A DNA stretch of 64,000 bases from Vulcanimicrobiota bacterium (GCA_003168375.1 PMSI01000005.1:124001-188000), one strand, 5' to 3'; positions 25,512-34,893 are shown, numbered from the stretch's first letter. Translations and numbers: made by a program. Notes: generated from the sequence alone by a model not told the origin.

Positions 25512-27278
25512 TTATCCTTTCAATTCGGCGGCGAGTGCCGCGTGTGCTGCGCGGAGATCGGCCGGCACGGGTTCTCCCGCCTCCAAGATGCGGTCGAGTC
25601 GTTCGTCGAGCTCCCGATAGCGGTGTTCGGCATCGTCGCGCGCGAAACGCGCGACGACGCGATCCAGCTTCGCCCGCCGTTCCTCGGTGTCGTGCCACCG
25701 CACGACGCCGGAGACGGACGCGAGCGTAGCCGCCGCATCATCATCTCCTGCAAACACGGCCAGCACGTCGGACGGTTGCACGAGCGAGCGAGCATGCCCC
25801 CGCAGCGTCTCCCAGATTCGCCGATGCTCGGGATGTTCGAAGCGTTCGGGCGGGATCCGGTCGCCGTACTCGGCCACGAGCGCCGGCTCGTCGAGCACGA
25901 TCGAGAGCACTTCGCGCTCGAACGACGGGCGCTCCATCGCCGCCGGCACGACGTGGCGCGACGCGTTTGCCGCGCCGCCGCGCGGCGCGAAGTGGGCCGG
26001 ATTCACCAGCAGCCGGGCCCTGCGCAGATCGTCGATGGAGAGGCCGAGCCGGCCCGCGGCGTAGACGCGCCAGCGATCCTGCTCCTCGGGCGGCGCCAGC
26101 CGGCGGATCGTTTCCTCGGCCCAGCGCGCAAGCGCGCCGCCTTCGGTGCGACTGCCGCGGCGGTCGATCTCGGCGTCGATCTTCACCTGCGTCGCGGCGA
26201 TCGGGTTGGCGAGCAGCGCGCGGAACGCCTCGGCGCCGTTGCGCCGCAGGAACTCGTCGGGGTCTTTGCCCTCCGGGATATGGAGCGCCCAGGCGCTGAC
26301 GCCTTCGGCGGTCAGCACCTCGATCGACTTCAGCGCGGCTTCGACCCCGGCGGCGTCGGCGTCGAAGCACAGGATCGCGCGCGAGGCAATCTTACGCAGT
26401 TCGTGCGCCTGCTCGGGCGTGAACGCGGTGCCGAGCGCCGCGACGGCGTTCGCGAAGCCGGCCTGGTGCAGCGCGATGCAGTCGAGATAGCCCTCGACCA
26501 CGATCGCGCTGTCTTCCTTTGCCGCCGCGCGCCGCGCGACGTTGAGGGCGAACAGATACCGGCCCTTCGTGTACACCGGCGTCGTCGCGGTGTTGAGGTA
26601 CTTCGGTTCCTGGTCGCCGAGCGCACGGCCGCCGAATGCGATCGTCTCGCCGGTCGTCGCCAGGGTCGGAATCATCAGCCGGCCGCGGTAGAAATCGTAG
26701 AAGCCGCCACGCTGGCTCGGCTTCAGCAGCCCGGCCTTCGCCGCCAGTTCGAGGTCGACGTCGTTGCGCCGCAGCTCCCCGACCAGACCGTCCCACGCAT
26801 CCGGCGCGTACCCGAGCGAGAACGCCCCGATCGTGGCGGCGGTGATCCCGCGGTTCGTGCAGTAGTCGCGCGCCGCAGCGCCTTCGCCCGCATCGAGCAG
26901 CATGCGGTGGAACCACGCGCGCGCGACCTCGTTCGCGTGGTAGATCGCCTCTTTCTCGCTGCGCACGCGCGCGGCGCGCGGGTCCTCGTTCTCGACCTCG
27001 ACGCCGTAGCGCTTGCCGAGCAGGCGCAGCGCGTCGGTGAACCCGATGTTCTCCTGCTTCTGCACGAACGTCAGCACGTCGCCCTTGGCGTCGCAGCCGA
27101 AGCACTTGTAGAAGCCGCGGTCGGGATGGACGTGAAACGACGGCGACTTCTCGCCGTGGAACGGACACAGCCCGACCAGATCGTTTCCGCGTTTGCGCAG
27201 GGTGACGTACGCCCCGATCACCTCACCGATGTCGGCGCGCGCGAGGATCTCCCGCTTGACGCCGTCGTCGATTCTCAC
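25512..27278 (-). CDS. dnaG: DNA primase DnaG
   Basis: 588-aa primase making RNA primers for replication. The CHC2 zinc site is Cys38, His41, Cys59, Cys62 ([10 protein letters not shown] and [11 protein letters not shown]). The catalytic core has [20 protein letters not shown] and [22 protein letters not shown] follows with [16 protein letters not shown] near 258 and [16 protein letters not shown] near 306. The C-terminal third is helical and divergent, as expected for the helicase-binding domain ([20 protein letters not shown]). It precedes rpoD by 26 bp in the same operon. Confidence 0.97.
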   Translation of the reverse strand: MRIDDGVKREILARADIGEVIGAYVTLRKRGNDLVGLCPFHGEKSPSFHVHPDRGFYKCFGCDAKGDVLTFVQKQENIGFTDALRLLGKRYGVEVENEDPRAARVRSEKEAIYHANEVARAWFHRMLLDAGEGAAARDYCTNRGITAATIGAFSLGYAPDAWDGLVGELRRNDVDLELAAKAGLLKPSQRGGFYDFYRGRLMIPTLATTGETIAFGGRALGDQEPKYLNTATTPVYTKGRYLFALNVARRAAAKEDSAIVVEGYLDCIALHQAGFANAVAALGTAFTPEQAHELRKIASRAILCFDADAAGVEAALKSIEVLTAEGVSAWALHIPEGKDPDEFLRRNGAEAFRALLANPIAATQVKIDAEIDRRGSRTEGGALARWAEETIRRLAPPEEQDRWRVYAAGRLGLSIDDLRRARLLVNPAHFAPRGGAANASRHVVPAAMERPSFEREVLSIVLDEPALVAEYGDRIPPERFEHPEHRRIWETLRGHARSLVQPSDVLAVFAGDDDAAATLASVSGVVRWHDTEERRAKLDRVVARFARDDAEHRYRELDERLDRILEAGEPVPADLRAAHAALAAELKG

Positions 27279-27315
27279 AAAACGTACGTTCGACGAGACC
27301 GGGCGCAGCTCCGTC

Positions 27316-27801
27316 CTAGCGCGATTCCACGATGAACTGGTACGCGATCGGAACCAGGGTCGCGAAGTTGTCGAACGAGTACGACTGGCGAATGAGAATC
27401 TCGATGTGGTTGCCCGAGATGAAGTTCGAGCCCGCCATCTGCTGCATCGTCGCCAGATTTCCGCCGCCTTGGAATGCGGAACGCTGCAAAAGCACGTCGG
27501 CGGCGTGCGCCATCGTCACGCGGATCTCCGTCTGGAACTGGTCTTGGCCGCGGGCGTGGGTGAAATCGATCCAACCGGTCAGATCGAACGCGTCCGTTTT
27601 CACGCGCACGATCCGGTAATCGGTCGCACTTTGCGGGCTCCAAACGTTGTCCGCGTAGACGTAGATCTTCTTCAGCCGCGTGTCGCTCTCGACCGGGACG
27701 GGCGCCGATTGCACGCCCTCGTCGATCGAGCCCTGCGGCAGGTAGGCGCGCTGGCGGATTGACGCCTGCAGCACCTGTTCGCTGATGGGCCCCTTGTTCA
27801 T
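27316..27801 (-). CDS. hypothetical protein, beta-rich
   Basis: 161 aa, no signal peptide or membrane segment. The ATG follows a strong GAAGGAGGATCG site, so it is probably well translated. Sequence shows strands such as KKIYVYADNVWSPQSATDYR, IVRVKTDAFDLTGWIDFTHA and QFQTEIRVTMAHAADVLLQR, and ends NHIEILIRQSYSFDNFATLV. I do not recognise the family. It lies 37 bp before dnaG on the same strand and could be the first gene of that operon. Confidence 0.75.
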   Translation of the reverse strand: MNKGPISEQVLQASIRQRAYLPQGSIDEGVQSAPVPVESDTRLKKIYVYADNVWSPQSATDYRIVRVKTDAFDLTGWIDFTHARGQDQFQTEIRVTMAHAADVLLQRSAFQGGGNLATMQQMAGSNFISGNHIEILIRQSYSFDNFATLVPIAYQFIVESR

Positions 27802-27870
27802 CGATCCTCCTTCGAAGGAGCGGGATGATCACTTCCGCCGGCCCGCTCCGAACCCTCGCGCAGTGAGGTC

Positions 27871-29994
27871 CTAGCCTGAGAGCTGGCTCCAGAAAAATGC
27901 GAACCGCTCGGCTGCCGCATCGACGACTTGCTGGAACGAGTTGCCGATCCCGTGGCCCTCGCCGCCTTTCTGCAGCAGCAGGATCGGGTGCGGTGACGAC
28001 GAGTCGGCTTGGAGCAGCGCGACCATCTTGCGCGAGTTGTACGGATCGACGCGCGGATCGTTCTCGCCGGTCGTCATCAGGACGGCCGGATACACCACGC
28101 CCTTGCGCGCGTTGTGGTACGGCGACTGCTGGCGCATCCAGGCGAACTGCGTGGGGTCGGTCACGGTGCCGAACTCCGGCGTGTTGAACGCGCCGTTGGG
28201 CGTCAGCTCGACGCGCAGCAGGTCGTAGATCCCGACGCTGCTCACGACGGCCCGGTAGAGTTCCGGGTTGCGCGTCAGCGCGAGCCCCATCAGAAAGCCG
28301 CCGGCGCTGCCGCCGGCGATGCCGAGGTGCTGGGCATCGCCGTAGCCGTTCGCGCCGAGCCATTTCGCGCACGCCGCCACGTCGTCGGCGCTCACGGTTT
28401 TCGTCGCGAGCCGCGCCGCCTGGTGCCAGTCCTCGCCGTACTCGCCGCCGCCGCGAATCATCGCCGAGGCGATCGCGCCGCCGCGCTCGAGCCACGCGAG
28501 CGAGGTCGCGCTGTACCGCGGCCGCGTGATCGATCCGTACGCACCGTACGCGCCCAGGATCGTCGGCGTCCGCGCGCCGCGCGCGTTCGGGCCGCTGACG
28601 ATCTCGAGCGGGATTTTGGCCTTGCCGTCGAGCGAGGGCACCAGCACGCGCTGCACCCGGACCTGCGAAAAGTCGCCGCGCGCGGGCTGCGCGATCGAGG
28701 TCGGCGCGAGCGCGTTCTGGGACGCGTCGTAGCGATACCAGCGCGGGGGCGCCGTGTAGCCTTCGTAGCCGACGATCACCTCACCGCGGGCCGGGTCGGC
28801 GGCGAGCACGTCGATCGTCGAGACCGCGGGGATCGGAACCGTCGCGCGCGGCGTCCCGTCGGCGGCGAAGACGCGCATCGCGGAGTCGCCGCCGTTGACG
28901 TCGAGCGTCGCGAAGCCGCCCGGGATCGCGACGACGTTCTCGATGACCAGCTCGCCGGCCGGAACGAGCGTCGGCGCGGTCTCGACCGTCTGACCCGGGC
29001 CGATTCCGACCACGACGCCGCGGCCCGACGTGCCCTTCGCGACGGCGACCAGCACGTTGCCGACGAAGGCGGCATCCGCCGAGCTGCTGCTGCCGATCCC
29101 CGCCGCCGGCGTGGCGACCTGCACGAACGCTCCGCTGCCGCGTCGCACGTACACCGACGCTGCAACCCCGTCCCCGTCGGCGACGGCCGCCGCGAACGCG
29201 CTGCCGTCGCGCGCAGCCAGCAGCGTGTACTCCGCCTTCGGCGAGAGGCCGCGGCCGAAGACGTACGCGTCGCCCGCCGGATCGGTGCCGAGCACGTGGT
29301 GGACCAGCACGATCCCGTCGCGCGCGTAGCTGCCGTCGGCGTTGGGCGGCAGCATCGTGTGCGTGAAGCCTTTGCCGTCGGCGTCCCAGGCGAGCGCGAC
29401 CGGCGTCGTCCCGCCGCCGACGTGCGGCAGCGTATCGGCCAGCATCGTCCCCGACGCCGCCTCGACGACGTGCAGCGTCTCCTCCTCGCTGCCGCCCTGC
29501 TGCGTCGTGAACGCGACGCGCGAACCGTCGGGCGCGAGATAGACCGAGCCGATCGCGGGCGGCGCGCCGGCAGCGGAGGCGGCGGGGTCGAACAGCACGC
29601 GCTCGACGCCTGATTCACCGTCGCGCTCGACCAGCACCGCCTGCGGCGCCGGCGGCGTCCGCCGCAGGTAGACCCACCGGCCCGCCGCGATCTGCAGCCC
29701 CGATCGCGACGGCGCGCCCCGCGCCAGGTCGGCGACGCGGGCTCGGATCTCCACATACGCCGGCTGGCCTTGGATGAAGCGGCGCGCCAGATCGGACTCC
29801 GCCGAGGCCCACGCGCGCGTCGCCGGATCGTTCGGGTTCTCCAGGGAGCGATACGGATCGACGATCTGCGTACCGAAGTAGGTGTCGGTCGCCGGTTGCG
29901 CCGGGGCCGGAGGGTACGCGAGCCGCGGCGGTGCAGACGCACCGAGCAGCACAGCCGACGCAAGCAAGGCGAGGACGGTACGGGAGAGCGACAT
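27871..29994 (-). CDS. prolyl oligopeptidase family serine peptidase (S9A)
   Basis: 707-aa exported peptidase. A signal peptide (SLSRTVLALLASAVLLGASA) precedes a seven-bladed propeller domain (residues about 90-430) and a C-terminal alpha/beta hydrolase. Landmarks: YPPAPAQPATDTYFGTQIVD with DPYRSLENPNDPATRAW, typical of S9A; nucleophile motif LGIAGGSAGGFLMGLALTRN; catalytic Asp in GENDPRVDPYNSRKM; catalytic His in KGGEGHGIGNS. It cleaves short peptides after proline, consistent with the peptide-scavenging genes of 3-11 kb. The start codon ATG at 29994 overlaps the start of the divergent HD gene on the other strand, which leaves no space for conventional promoters between them. Confidence 0.93.
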   Translation of the reverse strand: MSLSRTVLALLASAVLLGASAPPRLAYPPAPAQPATDTYFGTQIVDPYRSLENPNDPATRAWASAESDLARRFIQGQPAYVEIRARVADLARGAPSRSGLQIAAGRWVYLRRTPPAPQAVLVERDGESGVERVLFDPAASAAGAPPAIGSVYLAPDGSRVAFTTQQGGSEEETLHVVEAASGTMLADTLPHVGGGTTPVALAWDADGKGFTHTMLPPNADGSYARDGIVLVHHVLGTDPAGDAYVFGRGLSPKAEYTLLAARDGSAFAAAVADGDGVAASVYVRRGSGAFVQVATPAAGIGSSSSADAAFVGNVLVAVAKGTSGRGVVVGIGPGQTVETAPTLVPAGELVIENVVAIPGGFATLDVNGGDSAMRVFAADGTPRATVPIPAVSTIDVLAADPARGEVIVGYEGYTAPPRWYRYDASQNALAPTSIAQPARGDFSQVRVQRVLVPSLDGKAKIPLEIVSGPNARGARTPTILGAYGAYGSITRPRYSATSLAWLERGGAIASAMIRGGGEYGEDWHQAARLATKTVSADDVAACAKWLGANGYGDAQHLGIAGGSAGGFLMGLALTRNPELYRAVVSSVGIYDLLRVELTPNGAFNTPEFGTVTDPTQFAWMRQQSPYHNARKGVVYPAVLMTTGENDPRVDPYNSRKMVALLQADSSSPHPILLLQKGGEGHGIGNSFQQVVDAAAERFAFFWSQLSG

Positions 29995-31243
29995 GCGGCG
30001 TGAGTACGACGCGCCGCGCGACAACCATGCGCTCAAAGCGAAGCGCATCTACGATCCGATCCACCGCTTCATCGAGCTGGACGCGGGCGAGGTCGCGCTG
30101 CTCGCCGCGCCCGCCGTGCAGCGCCTGCGCCGCTTGCGGCAGCTCGGCCTCGCGTACTTAGCGTTCCCCTCGGCCGAGCACTCGCGCTTTTCACACGCGC
30201 TCGGCGCCCTGGCCATCGGCACGCGCGCGTTCGACGCGCTGCACGTCCATTCACCCGAGGCGTTCGACTCCGAGCGCGACTTCGCCGAGAAGCGCCGCCT
30301 GCTCCGCGCCAGCCTGCTGCTGCACGACCTCGGACACGGACCGTTTTCGCACGCGTGCGAAGCCGTGCTCGGGGTGCGCCACGAGAAGCGGACCGAAGCG
30401 ATCCTCGCGCTCCCCGAGCTGCGCGAACCGCTCGCCGCGATCGGCGTCGACGCGAGCGCCGTGCTCGGTTTGATCACCGGCACGCCCGACGCCGATCCGG
30501 TGCTCCGCGAACTGGTCAGCGGGCCGAACCTCGACGCCGACCGCATGGACTACCTGCTGCGCGACACCTACTTCACCGGCGTCGCAGGCGGTACATACGA
30601 CGCCGAGCAGCTGATCGAGTCGCTGCGCATCCTCGAGATCGACGGACGCCAGCAGCTCGGCGTCGAGGGTCGCGGCGTCGTCGCGCTCGAGTCGTTCGTG
30701 CTGGCCCGCTACATGATGTTCGCGACGGTCTATTTCCACCACACGACACGCGCCTTCGAGCGCGTGCTGCACCAGGTGCTCGAAATGCTCTGGCCCGATC
30801 CGCGCGCGCTCGACGACGTCGCGGAGTTCCTGGGCTGGGACGATTTCCGCGTCATCGACGACATCCGGCCGATGGACGGCGAGGCGGTTCGCGCGCTGCG
30901 CGAACGCCGGACCGTCTACGGCCTCGCAGCGGAGTTCAACGCCGAACGCGACCTGAGGACGTTCGAGCTGTGCGAGCGCGCGCTCGTAGCGCGCTTCGGC
31001 GACGCCGTCTGGGGCGACTCACAGGAGCAGCTGCTCCACCGCTTGCCGCTGGGGACCGCCGGCGCGGCACCGACGGTGCGGGTGCGGTTGATGGGCCGCA
31101 TCGTCGACGCGCGCAGCGCGTCGGATCTGATCGCGAAGCTGTCGGGGAAGGCCTACTGGCGCAAGCTCTTCGTGCGCACCGCCGCGGCGTCGGTCGAAGA
31201 GGCGCGCGAGATCTGCGCGAAACTGATCACCGCATCGGCCTAG
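29993..31243 (+). CDS. HD-domain phosphohydrolase (SAMHD1/dGTPase-like)
   Basis: 416 aa. Begins KRIYDPIHRFIELDAGEVAL and RLRRLRQLGLAYLAFPSAEH, the standard opening of this family. Metal ligands: HSRFSHALGALAIG, LLHDLGHGPFSHACE (His-Asp) and NLDADRMDYLLRD (Asp). Family members hydrolyse nucleoside triphosphates or related phosphoesters; the exact substrate is unknown. The ATG at 29993 shares the palindromic CATG with the start of the divergent peptidase. An in-frame upstream start would lie inside the peptidase signal-peptide codons. Confidence 0.9.
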   Translation: MRREYDAPRDNHALKAKRIYDPIHRFIELDAGEVALLAAPAVQRLRRLRQLGLAYLAFPSAEHSRFSHALGALAIGTRAFDALHVHSPEAFDSERDFAEKRRLLRASLLLHDLGHGPFSHACEAVLGVRHEKRTEAILALPELREPLAAIGVDASAVLGLITGTPDADPVLRELVSGPNLDADRMDYLLRDTYFTGVAGGTYDAEQLIESLRILEIDGRQQLGVEGRGVVALESFVLARYMMFATVYFHHTTRAFERVLHQVLEMLWPDPRALDDVAEFLGWDDFRVIDDIRPMDGEAVRALRERRTVYGLAAEFNAERDLRTFELCERALVARFGDAVWGDSQEQLLHRLPLGTAGAAPTVRVRLMGRIVDARSASDLIAKLSGKAYWRKLFVRTAAASVEEAREICAKLITASA

Positions 31244-31255
31244 GAGGACATCACC

Positions 31256-32248
31256 ATGACTGCTTTTTCTCGATTTCCCCGCACGCTGACCGCGCTGGCC
31301 ACCGCGGCGCTGATCCTCGCAGCGACGACGCCGGGCGCGCAGGCAGCGCAACTGATCGTCAACGGCAATTTCGAGTCCGGTCCCAATCCGGGATCGTTCG
31401 TCACCCTGCGCGGAGGCGATCGCACGATCCCCGGCTGGACGGTCACCGGCGTCTCCGTCGATTACATCGGAACGTACTGGCGTGGTGCGGACGGCGGCCG
31501 GAGCGTCGATCTCGACGGCACGCCTGGACCAGGCGGGATCATGCAGATCATCGCGACGCGCCCGGGCGCCACCTACGTGCTCGCGTTCATGCTCTCGGGG
31601 AACGGCGACTGCGCTCCGGACATCAAGCGCATGCAGGTGTCGGCGGGCTCGGTCGCGCGCAACTATTCGGTGAACGTGAACACCGTCAGCGTGTCCAAAA
31701 GACGGTGGCTGCGCATTTCGTTCGCGTTCCGCGCCACGGGTACGCAAACGCGGATCTGGTTGCGCAGTCTCGATCCCCCGACGAACTGCGGCCCGGTCGT
31801 CGACGATGTGAGCGTCAGCGGTCCGCCCGGCCCGCTCATGCCGATGCCTGTGCGCACGATGAGCGTCGCACCGCCGGTCGCACCGACGGCCGCGCCGCCC
31901 GCCGCGACCGGACCATCAGGCACGCCGGTCGCATGCTACGTAAACGCCGGCGCTCTCGCCGCACTCGCGAGGCCGTGCTTCGGTCCCCCCAACTCGACGA
32001 TCACCGTCATTCAAAAGCGTCCGACGCCGGCGAGCTTGACGTTGCTGTTCACCGCGAACCTGACGTTCAGCACCGCGGGTGCCGTGTCGACGCCGCTGAG
32101 CGCGTTTTCCGGCGGGATCGCGACCGCGACGGCGCCCGCGGCGCTGTGCACGGGCTCGTTCCCGCACAAATGGAACGTGTGGCTGGTCGACGCGACGGGA
32201 ACGAGTCAGGGCGTCATCGGTGACTACACGATGACGGGCTGCCCGTAG
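31256..32248 (+). CDS. secreted protein with DUF642/choice-of-anchor-C-like domain
   Basis: 330 aa. A TAGGAGG site precedes the ATG; signal peptide TLTALATAALILAATTPGAQ ends at AAQ. Mature residues about 28-185 form a carbohydrate-binding-like beta-sandwich: LIVNGNFESGPNPGSFVTL, TIPGWTVTGVSVDYIGTYW, GRSVDLDGTPGPGGIMQIIA, NCGPVVDDVSVSG. This pattern (NGxFE, PGW, VDLxG, DDVxV) is that of DUF642 and the choice-of-anchor C domain. After a Pro/Ala linker, about 100 further residues with four Cys form a second unidentified module. Probably surface or cell-wall associated. Confidence 0.8.
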   Translation: MTAFSRFPRTLTALATAALILAATTPGAQAAQLIVNGNFESGPNPGSFVTLRGGDRTIPGWTVTGVSVDYIGTYWRGADGGRSVDLDGTPGPGGIMQIIATRPGATYVLAFMLSGNGDCAPDIKRMQVSAGSVARNYSVNVNTVSVSKRRWLRISFAFRATGTQTRIWLRSLDPPTNCGPVVDDVSVSGPPGPLMPMPVRTMSVAPPVAPTAAPPAATGPSGTPVACYVNAGALAALARPCFGPPNSTITVIQKRPTPASLTLLFTANLTFSTAGAVSTPLSAFSGGIATATAPAALCTGSFPHKWNVWLVDATGTSQGVIGDYTMTGCP

Positions 32249-32261
32249 CGAATCGACGCTC

Positions 32262-32498
32262 TTAGCTCATCCCGCGTTCGGGTGTGCCGCGCGCGGCGCG
32301 GTTCGCTGCGCACGTGTCGTGTCCGCAGTTGCACGGCACGTCGAGCGAGGCTTTTCCGCTCTCGACGTCGGCGAGCTCGACGGTGTTCGCCGCGCACCAT
32401 TCGCTGCACGGCCCTGCGCTGACGAGGTCGTTGCATCCGCAGGCGGCGTTGATGCACTGGTGGGCCGGTGCGGGCGGCGGATCGATCGAGGCGCTCAT
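32262..32498 (-). CDS. metallothionein-like Cys-rich protein
   Basis: 78 residues with eight Cys and two His in the order HQCINAACGCN, PCSEWCAAN and PCNCGHDTCAAN. This arrangement (CxxxxCxC, CSxxC, CxCGHxxC) is the bacterial metallothionein pattern (SmtA/BmtA-type), which binds Zn, Cd or Cu in the cytosol. Start taken at ATG 32498; an in-frame ATG at 32582 adds an Arg-rich extension that I think is not coding. It is convergent with the secreted protein upstream, 14 bp apart. Confidence 0.75.
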   Translation of the reverse strand: MSASIDPPPAPAHQCINAACGCNDLVSAGPCSEWCAANTVELADVESGKASLDVPCNCGHDTCAANRAARGTPERGMS

Positions 32499-32645
32499 AC
32501 GGGGGTTGTACCCGCCCTCCGGCGTCCTCCACCTCAGGCGTTTGAGGGCTCGCTCGCAGCTACCCAGCGGCCGTCCGTTCAAACCAGGCCGCGTCCACCA
32601 ACTTGCCCACTTCGTGCACCAAGATGCACCGGAGCGTTCCGCGCG

Positions 32646-33935
32646 TCAGCGCGCGGTGACGGCGAGCGGCAGCAGGCTGCGATACGCCCGGTCGTCGCGG
32701 AGGTCGGTGAAGACGCCGTCGAGCGGCAGCAGAACCGTCCAGGGCTCGTTCGTTTCGACCGCGGCGCGCAGTTCGTCGATCGTTTCCGCACGCTCGCCGA
32801 GGCCGAACCTGGCGTAGGCGCGCAGATAGTGGTGCGGACGGCGCCGGTGTCCGCTCTCGCGGTCGAGAAAGCGCCGGGCCGGTCGCGGGTCGCCGCGCCG
32901 CGCCCACGCGTGCGCGGAGAGCGCGGCGTACGATTCGCGCGGTTCCGAGGCGCCCAGCAGATCGAGATGCTCGATCGCGTCGTCGTAGCGCCGCATCGCG
33001 ATCAGTTGCGCGGCGAGGTTGTAGCGCGCGAACGAGAAGTCGGGATCGAGCTCGAGGACCTCACCGAGGTGCCGGACGCTGCGCTCCGGGGACCCCTGCA
33101 GCGCGTGCACCATCCCCAGCGTGGTCTGGATCTCGAGCGCATCGGGCGAGTACCCGAGCGCGACGCGCAGGTGCTCCATCGCGGCCGGCAAGTCGGCGTT
33201 GATCATCGCGTGCCAGGCCGCGAAGTGGTGCGCCGTGCTGTAGGTCGGGTCGATCGAGAGCGCCAGGTCGAACGACTCCTTCGCGCGCCGCAGGTCTTTG
33301 TGCGCGAACAGATGCAGGTCGGCCAGCGTCGCGTGCAGTTCCGGCAGCGCCGGATCGAGTTCCATCGCCCGTTCGACCGCGACGTTCGCGTCGTGAAAGG
33401 CTTCGAGCGGATCGCGGATCAGGTACTCGCCCATCAACAGGTGGACGTCGGCGACCCCGGCGTACGCGCGGGCGAAGGTCGGATCGAGCTCGAGCGCGCG
33501 TTCGAAGTACCGGGCCGCGCGCTGCAGCGCGGCGCTCGTGCGGTGCTTCCAGAGGTAGCGGCCGCGAGCGACGAGCGCCAGCACGTCGAGATCCTCGCTG
33601 CGCTTCGGTGGCGCGGCCCGCGTGACGGCGTCGATCTCGGCGGAGACGGCGGCGATCGCCGCGCCGCGGTAGCGGAAGAACGAGCGCTGCGAGAGGTGGA
33701 TCTCGTCCGCGACGACCTGGGAGCTCTCACCGTCGACGTCGACCCGGCGAACGATGGTGGCGTAAACCGCGGGATAACCGCTCAGCGCCCGGTCGGCGAG
33801 GAGCAGCACCGCGTCCCGAATCGAGGGCGCGCCGGTAAGCCGGCACAGGGTCCGCGCCAGCTCGTCATCCTGGATCGCGCCGGGCGTGCGGAGCTTGCGC
33901 AGCAGCTGGCGGACCCGTCGATTCCCCCACTCCAT
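32646..33935 (-). CDS. TPR-repeat protein with N-terminal helical (possible DNA-binding) region
   Basis: 429 aa, cytosolic. The ATG follows AGGAGGTTCGGC. Residues 1-100 are helical and include ESSQVVADEIHLSQRSFFRY, which resembles the recognition part of a helix-turn-helix found in ATPase-less bacterial activators with C-terminal tetratricopeptide repeats. From residue about 125 on, TPR units follow: LQRAARYFERALELDPTFAR, AFHDANVAVERAMELDPALP, RRAKESFDLALSIDPTYSTA, RSVRHLGEVLELDPDFSFAR, YDDAIEHLDLLGAS. A regulator or scaffold role is likely; the target is unknown. An A/T-rich patch (33946-33962) just before the gene could be its promoter. Confidence 0.82.
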   Translation of the reverse strand: MEWGNRRVRQLLRKLRTPGAIQDDELARTLCRLTGAPSIRDAVLLLADRALSGYPAVYATIVRRVDVDGESSQVVADEIHLSQRSFFRYRGAAIAAVSAEIDAVTRAAPPKRSEDLDVLALVARGRYLWKHRTSAALQRAARYFERALELDPTFARAYAGVADVHLLMGEYLIRDPLEAFHDANVAVERAMELDPALPELHATLADLHLFAHKDLRRAKESFDLALSIDPTYSTAHHFAAWHAMINADLPAAMEHLRVALGYSPDALEIQTTLGMVHALQGSPERSVRHLGEVLELDPDFSFARYNLAAQLIAMRRYDDAIEHLDLLGASEPRESYAALSAHAWARRGDPRPARRFLDRESGHRRRPHHYLRAYARFGLGERAETIDELRAAVETNEPWTVLLPLDGVFTDLRDDRAYRSLLPLAVTAR

Positions 33936-34030
33936 GCCGAACCTCCTATTTTTTTAGTAGTACCGTTATCGCATGGAGGTTGTTTCAGAGCGCGGGGCCG
34001 AGGCACAAATTGGGCAGTCCGGTGGCGGCC

Positions 34031-34663
34031 TCAGGCGTGGGGCTTCAGCAGCGCCGGAAAACGCTTGTGCAGTTCCTTGAGCTTCGGGAGGTCGTTGTAG
34101 ACGACGTACGGATAGTCGGGGTTCTTCGCGATGAAGTGCTGGTGGTACGCCTCGGCCGGATAGAAGGCGGTCAGCGGGACGACCTTGGTGACGATCGGCG
34201 CGGGGTAGGCGTGCTGCGCGCTCAGCTCGCGGATCGTCGCCTCGGCGACCCGCTTCTGGTCATCGCTCGCGTAGAAGATCGCCGAGCGGTACTGCGTGCC
34301 GTGGTCCGGCCCTTGGTAGTCGAGCTCGGTCGGATCGTGAGCAACCGTGAAATAGACCTGCAGCAACTGCCGGTACGAGATCTGCGCGGGATCGTAGGTG
34401 ATCTCGACCGACTCCGCGTGCCCGGTCATCCCGCTGCTGACGATCTCGTAATGCGCGGTCGCGGCGTTGCCGCCTGAGAACCCCGATACGACGTTCTTCA
34501 CGCCGCGCAGCTCGTCGAAGACGGCCTCGACCCCCCAGAAGCAGCCGCCGGCAAGGACCGCCTTCTCCAGGTGAGGGGCTGCTTGGACAGGCGCAGCGCC
34601 CAGCATGCCGGTGAGGACCGCAAGCGCGAGCGGGATGGCCTTCGAGAATCGCACGTTCTTCAC
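34031..34663 (-). CDS. msrA: peptide-methionine (S)-S-oxide reductase MsrA, exported
   Basis: 210 aa from a GTG. The N-terminus (KAIPLALAVLTGMLGAAPVQ) is a signal peptide, so the enzyme works in the envelope. The active site is AVLAGGCFWGVEAVFDELRG; GHAESVEITYDPAQISY, HDPTELDYQGPDHGTQYRSA and FYPAEAYHQHFIAKNPDYPY are also typical. The catalytic cysteine is the only Cys, so there is no resolving Cys and regeneration must use an outside thiol. It reduces methionine-S-sulfoxide in exported proteins. A start at GTG 34654 is equally possible. Divergent from the aromatic attenuator locus. Confidence 0.93.
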   Translation of the reverse strand: MKNVRFSKAIPLALAVLTGMLGAAPVQAAPHLEKAVLAGGCFWGVEAVFDELRGVKNVVSGFSGGNAATAHYEIVSSGMTGHAESVEITYDPAQISYRQLLQVYFTVAHDPTELDYQGPDHGTQYRSAIFYASDDQKRVAEATIRELSAQHAYPAPIVTKVVPLTAFYPAEAYHQHFIAKNPDYPYVVYNDLPKLKELHKRFPALLKPHA

Positions 34664-34726
34664 AACGCCTAGGCTACCACCGCCGTTTGCAGCGGCGCCG
34701 CAAGGCGGCTTACACCCCGGCCGCGA

Positions 34727-34755
34727 TTGACGCCGGGCGGCGGCTCTGGTAAAAC
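34727..34755 (+). promoter_or_regulatory. sigma70-type promoter of the aromatic leader
   Basis: TTGACG at 34727-34732, a 17-base spacer and TAAAAC at 34750-34755. Transcription should begin near 34762, only a few bases before the leader ATG at 34765, so the leader peptide would be translated from an almost leaderless message. Confidence 0.6.
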
Positions 34756-34764
34756 CGAACGGAC

Positions 34765-34842
34765 ATGACCGTTGCCGGCTGGTCCTACCGGTATTTTTAC
34801 GCCTCGTGCGATGCGCACCGGCGCGGTAGGCCTTTGCCGTAA
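34765..34842 (+). CDS. leader peptide with clustered aromatic codons (attenuator)
   Basis: 25-codon open frame: [12 protein letters not shown], then [13 protein letters not shown] and a TAA stop. Five of seven codons from 34780 to 34800 are Trp, Tyr, Tyr, Phe and Tyr. It lies right after a promoter, ends 22 bases before the left arm of a terminator hairpin and sits 70 bp upstream of an aromatic-pathway fusion gene. This is the layout of a ribosome-mediated attenuator such as the phe and trp leaders. Tyr and Phe dominate, fitting control by these two end products. The call is from sequence only; no homologue is known to me. Confidence 0.72.
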   Translation: MTVAGWSYRYFYASCDAHRRGRPLP

Positions 34843-34893
34843 CGAGTCCAACGGACCGAACTGCAGGAGCCCTTCGCCGAGCGAGGGGCTCTT
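34784..34893 (+). promoter_or_regulatory. transcription attenuator: pause hairpin, antiterminator and terminator arms
   Basis: Three alternative pairings can be drawn by hand. 1:2, CCTACCG (34784-34790, over the aromatic codons) with CGGTAGG (34824-34830). 2:3, GGCCTTTGC (34829-34837) with GCAGGAGCC (34863-34871), eight of nine positions counting two G-U pairs. 3:4, the terminator at 34865-34893. Arm 2 is shared by the first and second, arm 3 by the second and third. A ribosome stalled at Tyr/Phe codons covers arm 1, frees arm 2 to hold arm 3, and so lets transcription continue. No folding energies were computed. Confidence 0.62.
34865..34893 (+). terminator. intrinsic terminator hairpin of the attenuator
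   Basis: AGGAGCCCTTCGC (34865-34877) and GCGAGGGGCTCTT (34881-34893) pair over 13 positions with two G-U pairs, a three-base loop, and a short pyrimidine run (CTTCATC) after it. It lies 20 bases before the start of the fusion gene, in its 5' untranslated region. Confidence 0.7.
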
